Source of the DNA: Nymphaea colorata
Lineage: Eukaryota > Streptophyta > Magnoliopsida > Nymphaeales > Nymphaeaceae
Length of the DNA: 64,000 bases
Direction of reading: 5' to 3'
Assembly (NCBI RefSeq): GCF_008831285.2
Contig: NC_045142.1
Coordinates: 1,803,001-1,867,000, forward strand
Below, piece by piece: positions 60,078 through 64,000 of the stretch (its first letter is position 1; the number at the start of each line of letters is the position of its first letter). A program made the translations under genes and the position numbers. The notes under the pieces were generated by a model, which saw nothing but the letters and a program-made list of their open reading frames with translations, was not told the DNA's origin and did not search any database.

Positions 60078-61849
60078 TAGGATTGTTTTGGTAAGATGAA
60101 TGTTTCGGCCTCTCACAAGACATGCCCTAATGTGTTCATCGGGCAGTGTGTTTATTCATACTTGTCCAATGCAATGCATCTAGCGGAACAGGAGAATTGT
60201 CTTCTTTATATTGCATTGGCTTCCTTTAATCGAAGCCAAATTATTTATCGATGCCCCTAATGTTGGATAGTTTGAGGAATGATTATGTCATATGGAAGAA
60301 AAGGGTTCGATGCATTAATTGGATATAAAAAATCTGACGTAGAGACGATGAATTTGGGACTTGACCAGTAAGGAGGAGGGGGCATTGTGGGAAAAAAATA
60401 TATATATATTTTTTAATGATGTGACGGATTTGTTGAGAATTGGCTGCTCCGTTGACATCATTTACAGGAAGCTGGTGTAGAAGAAATTGAGCTCTAGAGA
60501 TGAAGACTTTGGACACATATAGAAGACATAGAGCCAAGGCCTTTGGGGAGGGTTTCGTTTAAGGCTCAGCCATTTGGCCTTAATCCCCAAAAAGGACGTC
60601 ATATTTCAGAATTTCTTGGTAAGTTTCTTCTTTTTTTAGGGGGTGGGGGAACGCAAGACTTGTTTTTGGGTGAGCGAGAGGATCATTCCACCGCTCGAAG
60701 CGAGGCCCGAAGGCACCCTCCCCTCCCCCCCCATTCCCCCTGTCTCCGAGGTCCTGAGCTGTGTCGGTGTCAGTGATAGAACGGTGCGTCATTTAACTTA
60801 GATGTCACGTCCTACTACCTCAAGACATAAGAACATATCACCCACTAAAATTGAATTAAAGACTTGCTTTATACAAGCCCCTAACCTGACCAGCTACACT
60901 ATGCCCCTTGAGGCGTATGACTTGTTTTAACTCACATGATTTTGACGTGATATTTTGTAACTGAGACTCGACCTGAATTAGTGCCTAGTAGTATGGAGAC
61001 TGAGTATTTGGCATCGCTAGGAACATTAAGGCATAGGGCATATAGAATAGGGCCGCTTTTGGGGATTAGGAGCAAATATATGGGCTTTCAGTTAAACTCC
61101 ACGGTGGCTTTTACCTGTGGTAGCCTTTGATATCCAGCCTCTTCATGTGAAGTGAAGTTGTTGGCTCACTGCCAAAGAAATCACAGGCAAAATCCTGTTG
61201 CATGATGGGCAGTGCAATAGGTTGGGTTGGGTGACATGTAATAATTATACATTCAGTTCGAATTTTGGAGGGTGTTATTTGATAGGGTGGAGTGCTACTA
61301 TGGAAGCCAAGTGGATGAGCTTTTGTTGTCACCTCCGCGCCACTCTCCCTCTCTCTTTCTTATTTTTTTGTGCATTATATTGTATATTTCTTCTTCATTC
61401 TTCTGTTTTTGCGGTTTATTTTTTGCGGATTGTTTTTGTACTTAGGGGACCTCTTGTCCCCAGATTTTGTTATATATTCCCATTTTATCGGCAATCTCCC
61501 TCTCTCTCTCTCTTTTACCAAGTGATGGGTAAGACATTCAGTTGGATTGGGTGGCGTGTTATAACCACGTTCTCAATTTCAATCTTGAAGGGAGCTATCT
61601 TGATGGTATTAAAGAATGTTGAACTTGAGATTAGAGGTGCCATTGTGAAGGCTAACTTCACCGGTTCCCACATCTCCCTTCTCTCTCTCTAATCTCTTTT
61701 AAGTGTGTGATATTTGAAGCGGCTGTCATCATTTAAGAAGGGAGGGACGGTGATTAGTTGCAAATTTCAATATAATTAATAAGTTGTCTTGTGTGCTAAC
61801 GTATGTCAACTAAATTTGTTCGACTCCACGTGCATACATTAATTGTTCC

Positions 61850-61852
<3 letters not shown>

Positions 61853-61931
<79 letters not shown>
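61853..61931. repeat. Compound (TA)n-(GA)n microsatellite
   Basis: About 46 bp of TA followed by about 33 bp of GA. Confidence 0.95.
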
Positions 61932-61934
<3 letters not shown>

Positions 61935-63592
61935 GTATGACTGCTTGTGTTGTGCTATCCTGTCCTATGGTTCTTACCATAATGTAATATAAATCATGGT
62001 AACATCCATTTCTTATGCTTAATGAAATGTCTTTGGTACAAGGTGACTTGTACGTTACATCGGAGCCAATTTTAACACATGATGCTCATAAACAGTGTAA
62101 GCTAAACATGATACAAGAACTTGCTTTTGGGGATTATATAGCCCTAGGTGACTTATAGGAGTGAATTATATATATATAGTGAGAGAGTGAGAGAGAGATG
62201 TGTGCATCATGGGATCCAATAGTTTAAGCTTATCGAGGCGTAGCTGTCAGCTTAATTGCGAAATGTATTTAAGAATAATAAGTTGTTAGTCAATAGTACA
62301 TTATTATTCTCATTGTCAGCTTAAATAGGGGAAGTCCCTTATTATATTACCACATGCGATGGTTACAGGGCTATTATTGTTTCTTCCAAACTGCGCTGTA
62401 CATGCGTTACCACCCCTTCAGCTCTTTGGATTCTAATACACTTGTTATTTGGTGCGTTAGTTGAGATTCACCTGTTCAAACGTGGTGTCAAATAATTATT
62501 TATAATCCAGGGCAAGCACCACTTGCATATAAAGGAAACTATAAAGTTATGATATTGTATGGCTTTCCATATCATTCCAATGTACTATTAGGAATAACTT
62601 GATGCTTCACATCCATTCTGTCTCAAGAAGTGGAAATCTCAACAGATTTCTAAAATTTCCCCTACGAGAACAATTCATTAATTTCTTGTCATCAAATTCT
62701 ATTGATTGTTTAAATGGCGGGGCAGGAATAAATAAGTTGAATATAACTTAAGGAGCTGGGGAATGTTGATGTCCATGCAAGTACTACTGCGACTGGCCGC
62801 TGGAGTTCTTTCTGTATTCTTGTAACTGCAGCAAGCACTGCCTGATGCTGTGTTGCTTTCATAAATTGGTTACTTATCTGTCATAGTTTCCTCTCTATGT
62901 CATATTTAAGGAGCGTTCTGATCTCAGATTTAAAGGACCCAACTGAGAGTTTTTGAAAGGCTATTTTCTTAATCAATGAAGAGCAGATATTAAAGAAGTT
63001 TCAGGTTTACAAGTGGCAGAACCCCTTCAGCTTAAAAACAGAGCAAGTACAGTAGCTCTGGTGCACTCCTTCAATGCGGAAGATGACATATATGCTCCAT
63101 CGTGTACCAATGAGTAACGCGTAAGGTGTTCTGCCATATTCATTGTCGTGTAAATGTTGCAGATTGTATGCTTGAAAAATGTTATACACAATAATGGATG
63201 TGACCTAGAAACTGCAGATAACAGTAAACTAGTCTTCTCGTGAATTTCACTTATATAATAGCATAGTTGGTCGGATGCGCAGGCCGGTGAAGGTTTGGTC
63301 ATCAATTCGATTGCTGTAAGCAATGCTTCCCTAAATTGCAAATTGTGGATTTAAGATACTCTAGTTGAACGCTAGGCCTTACCTCATCATTTTCCATGCA
63401 AAACAAACACTTCGGCAATGTTTCTTCATCTTTTATTTCATTTCCCTTTTCTTACATTCTGCACAGAAGACCCAGTCATATTCCGTTTAACAAGAAGGAA
63501 AATAAATCTCCAGTCATCACGCCCTCAGCCTTTACAAGAGTCTGCAAAAGCAAGTTTCCGGCAGAAATATATAAAAAATAAATCTTCCTCTC

Positions 63593-63627
<35 letters not shown>

Positions 63628-64000
63628 TAATATGTATATATAATATGCTTTAATTTTCAATAAATGAAGAAATAAAGGTACAAATTTTTTTGGTGATTTT
63701 TTATGTACACGCGGCAGAGCCCCGTTGGCCTGGAAAAACAGCAGATATAATTGCATAGATCTGGTCATTCAACAGTAAATGTTATGTCCCATTACGTGGT
63801 AAAGGCTGAAAGTAACGCATACAAATAAATGGTGCCCTCTGCAACACATGTGTATGCACAGGACGTGCAGCTTGGCGTGCTTGCCCAATTGTTGTCTCCA
63901 TCTGACAATCAATATTCCGCCCTTCTGCCAATTTTTTGCAATTTTCTATCCTTTTCAAATATATATATATATATATATTAGTAGATATGACACCACTTGT

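Larger units (their letters stand above)
57634..64000. other. Intergenic with many microsatellites, no gene seen
   Basis: Compound runs occur at 60000-60077 (TA, TG, GA), 61853-61931 (TA, GA), 62166-62200, 63592-63630 and 63959-63979. A short remnant near 57840-57944 ends ATTAACATCCCCTA, like the hAT-type termini seen at 14586. A plus-strand frame at 61198-61692 is low-complexity and unrecognised. I find no tRNA or rRNA gene. Confidence 0.5.

Noticed and set aside
61198..61692. 164-codon plus-strand frame as a membrane protein
   Set aside because: Hydrophobicity comes from T-rich low-complexity DNA and (CT)n tracts; no family or promoter seen.

Overview
The window is nuclear DNA of a flowering plant. 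The evidence is five recognisable plant gene families, short GT-AG introns, many long (TA)n runs, small hAT-like elements, a Ty1/copia retrotransposon and an inserted piece of plastid DNA. The species cannot be named from the sequence.

Layout. 0-4.5 kb is AT-rich repeat-derived DNA. 4.5-6.2 kb (minus) is a single-exon DUF3475/DUF668 gene of the PSK-SIMULATOR (PSI)-like family. 6.2-17.3 kb is intergenic, with three MITE-like elements, a possible SINE and an array of degenerate inverted motifs like CACTA subterminal repeats. 17.35-22.2 kb (plus) is a 13-exon SRRM1/SRm160-like splicing co-activator gene with an N-terminal PWI domain. 24.1-28.6 kb is a broken Ty1/copia element (minus) with both LTRs. 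30.1-33.7 kb (plus) is a 5-exon PTAC16-like plastid gene, convergent with an 8-exon KT/HAK/KUP potassium transporter (34.8-39.5 kb, minus). A plastid-derived segment lies at 43.5 kb. 49.1-50.1 kb (minus) is an AT-hook (AHL) gene whose open frame has no ATG at the expected start. 51-64 kb is intergenic with microsatellites, repeat copies and a W-box-rich patch, and no gene I can support.

The five genes look like unrelated housekeeping or regulatory loci: membrane/signalling, splicing, plastid nucleoid/thylakoid, K+ uptake and chromatin/transcription. There is no operon-like or cluster logic. All exon boundaries were chosen by eye from splice dinucleotides, reading-frame continuity and family similarity. 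For the three multi-exon genes every junction keeps phase: 814, 516 and 718 residues.

No undescribed multi-gene system is visible. The most unusual observations are the ATG-less AHL gene with a CTG in strong context, the CACTA-like motif array, the small hAT-like elements with near-intact target duplications, and the plastid insertion.
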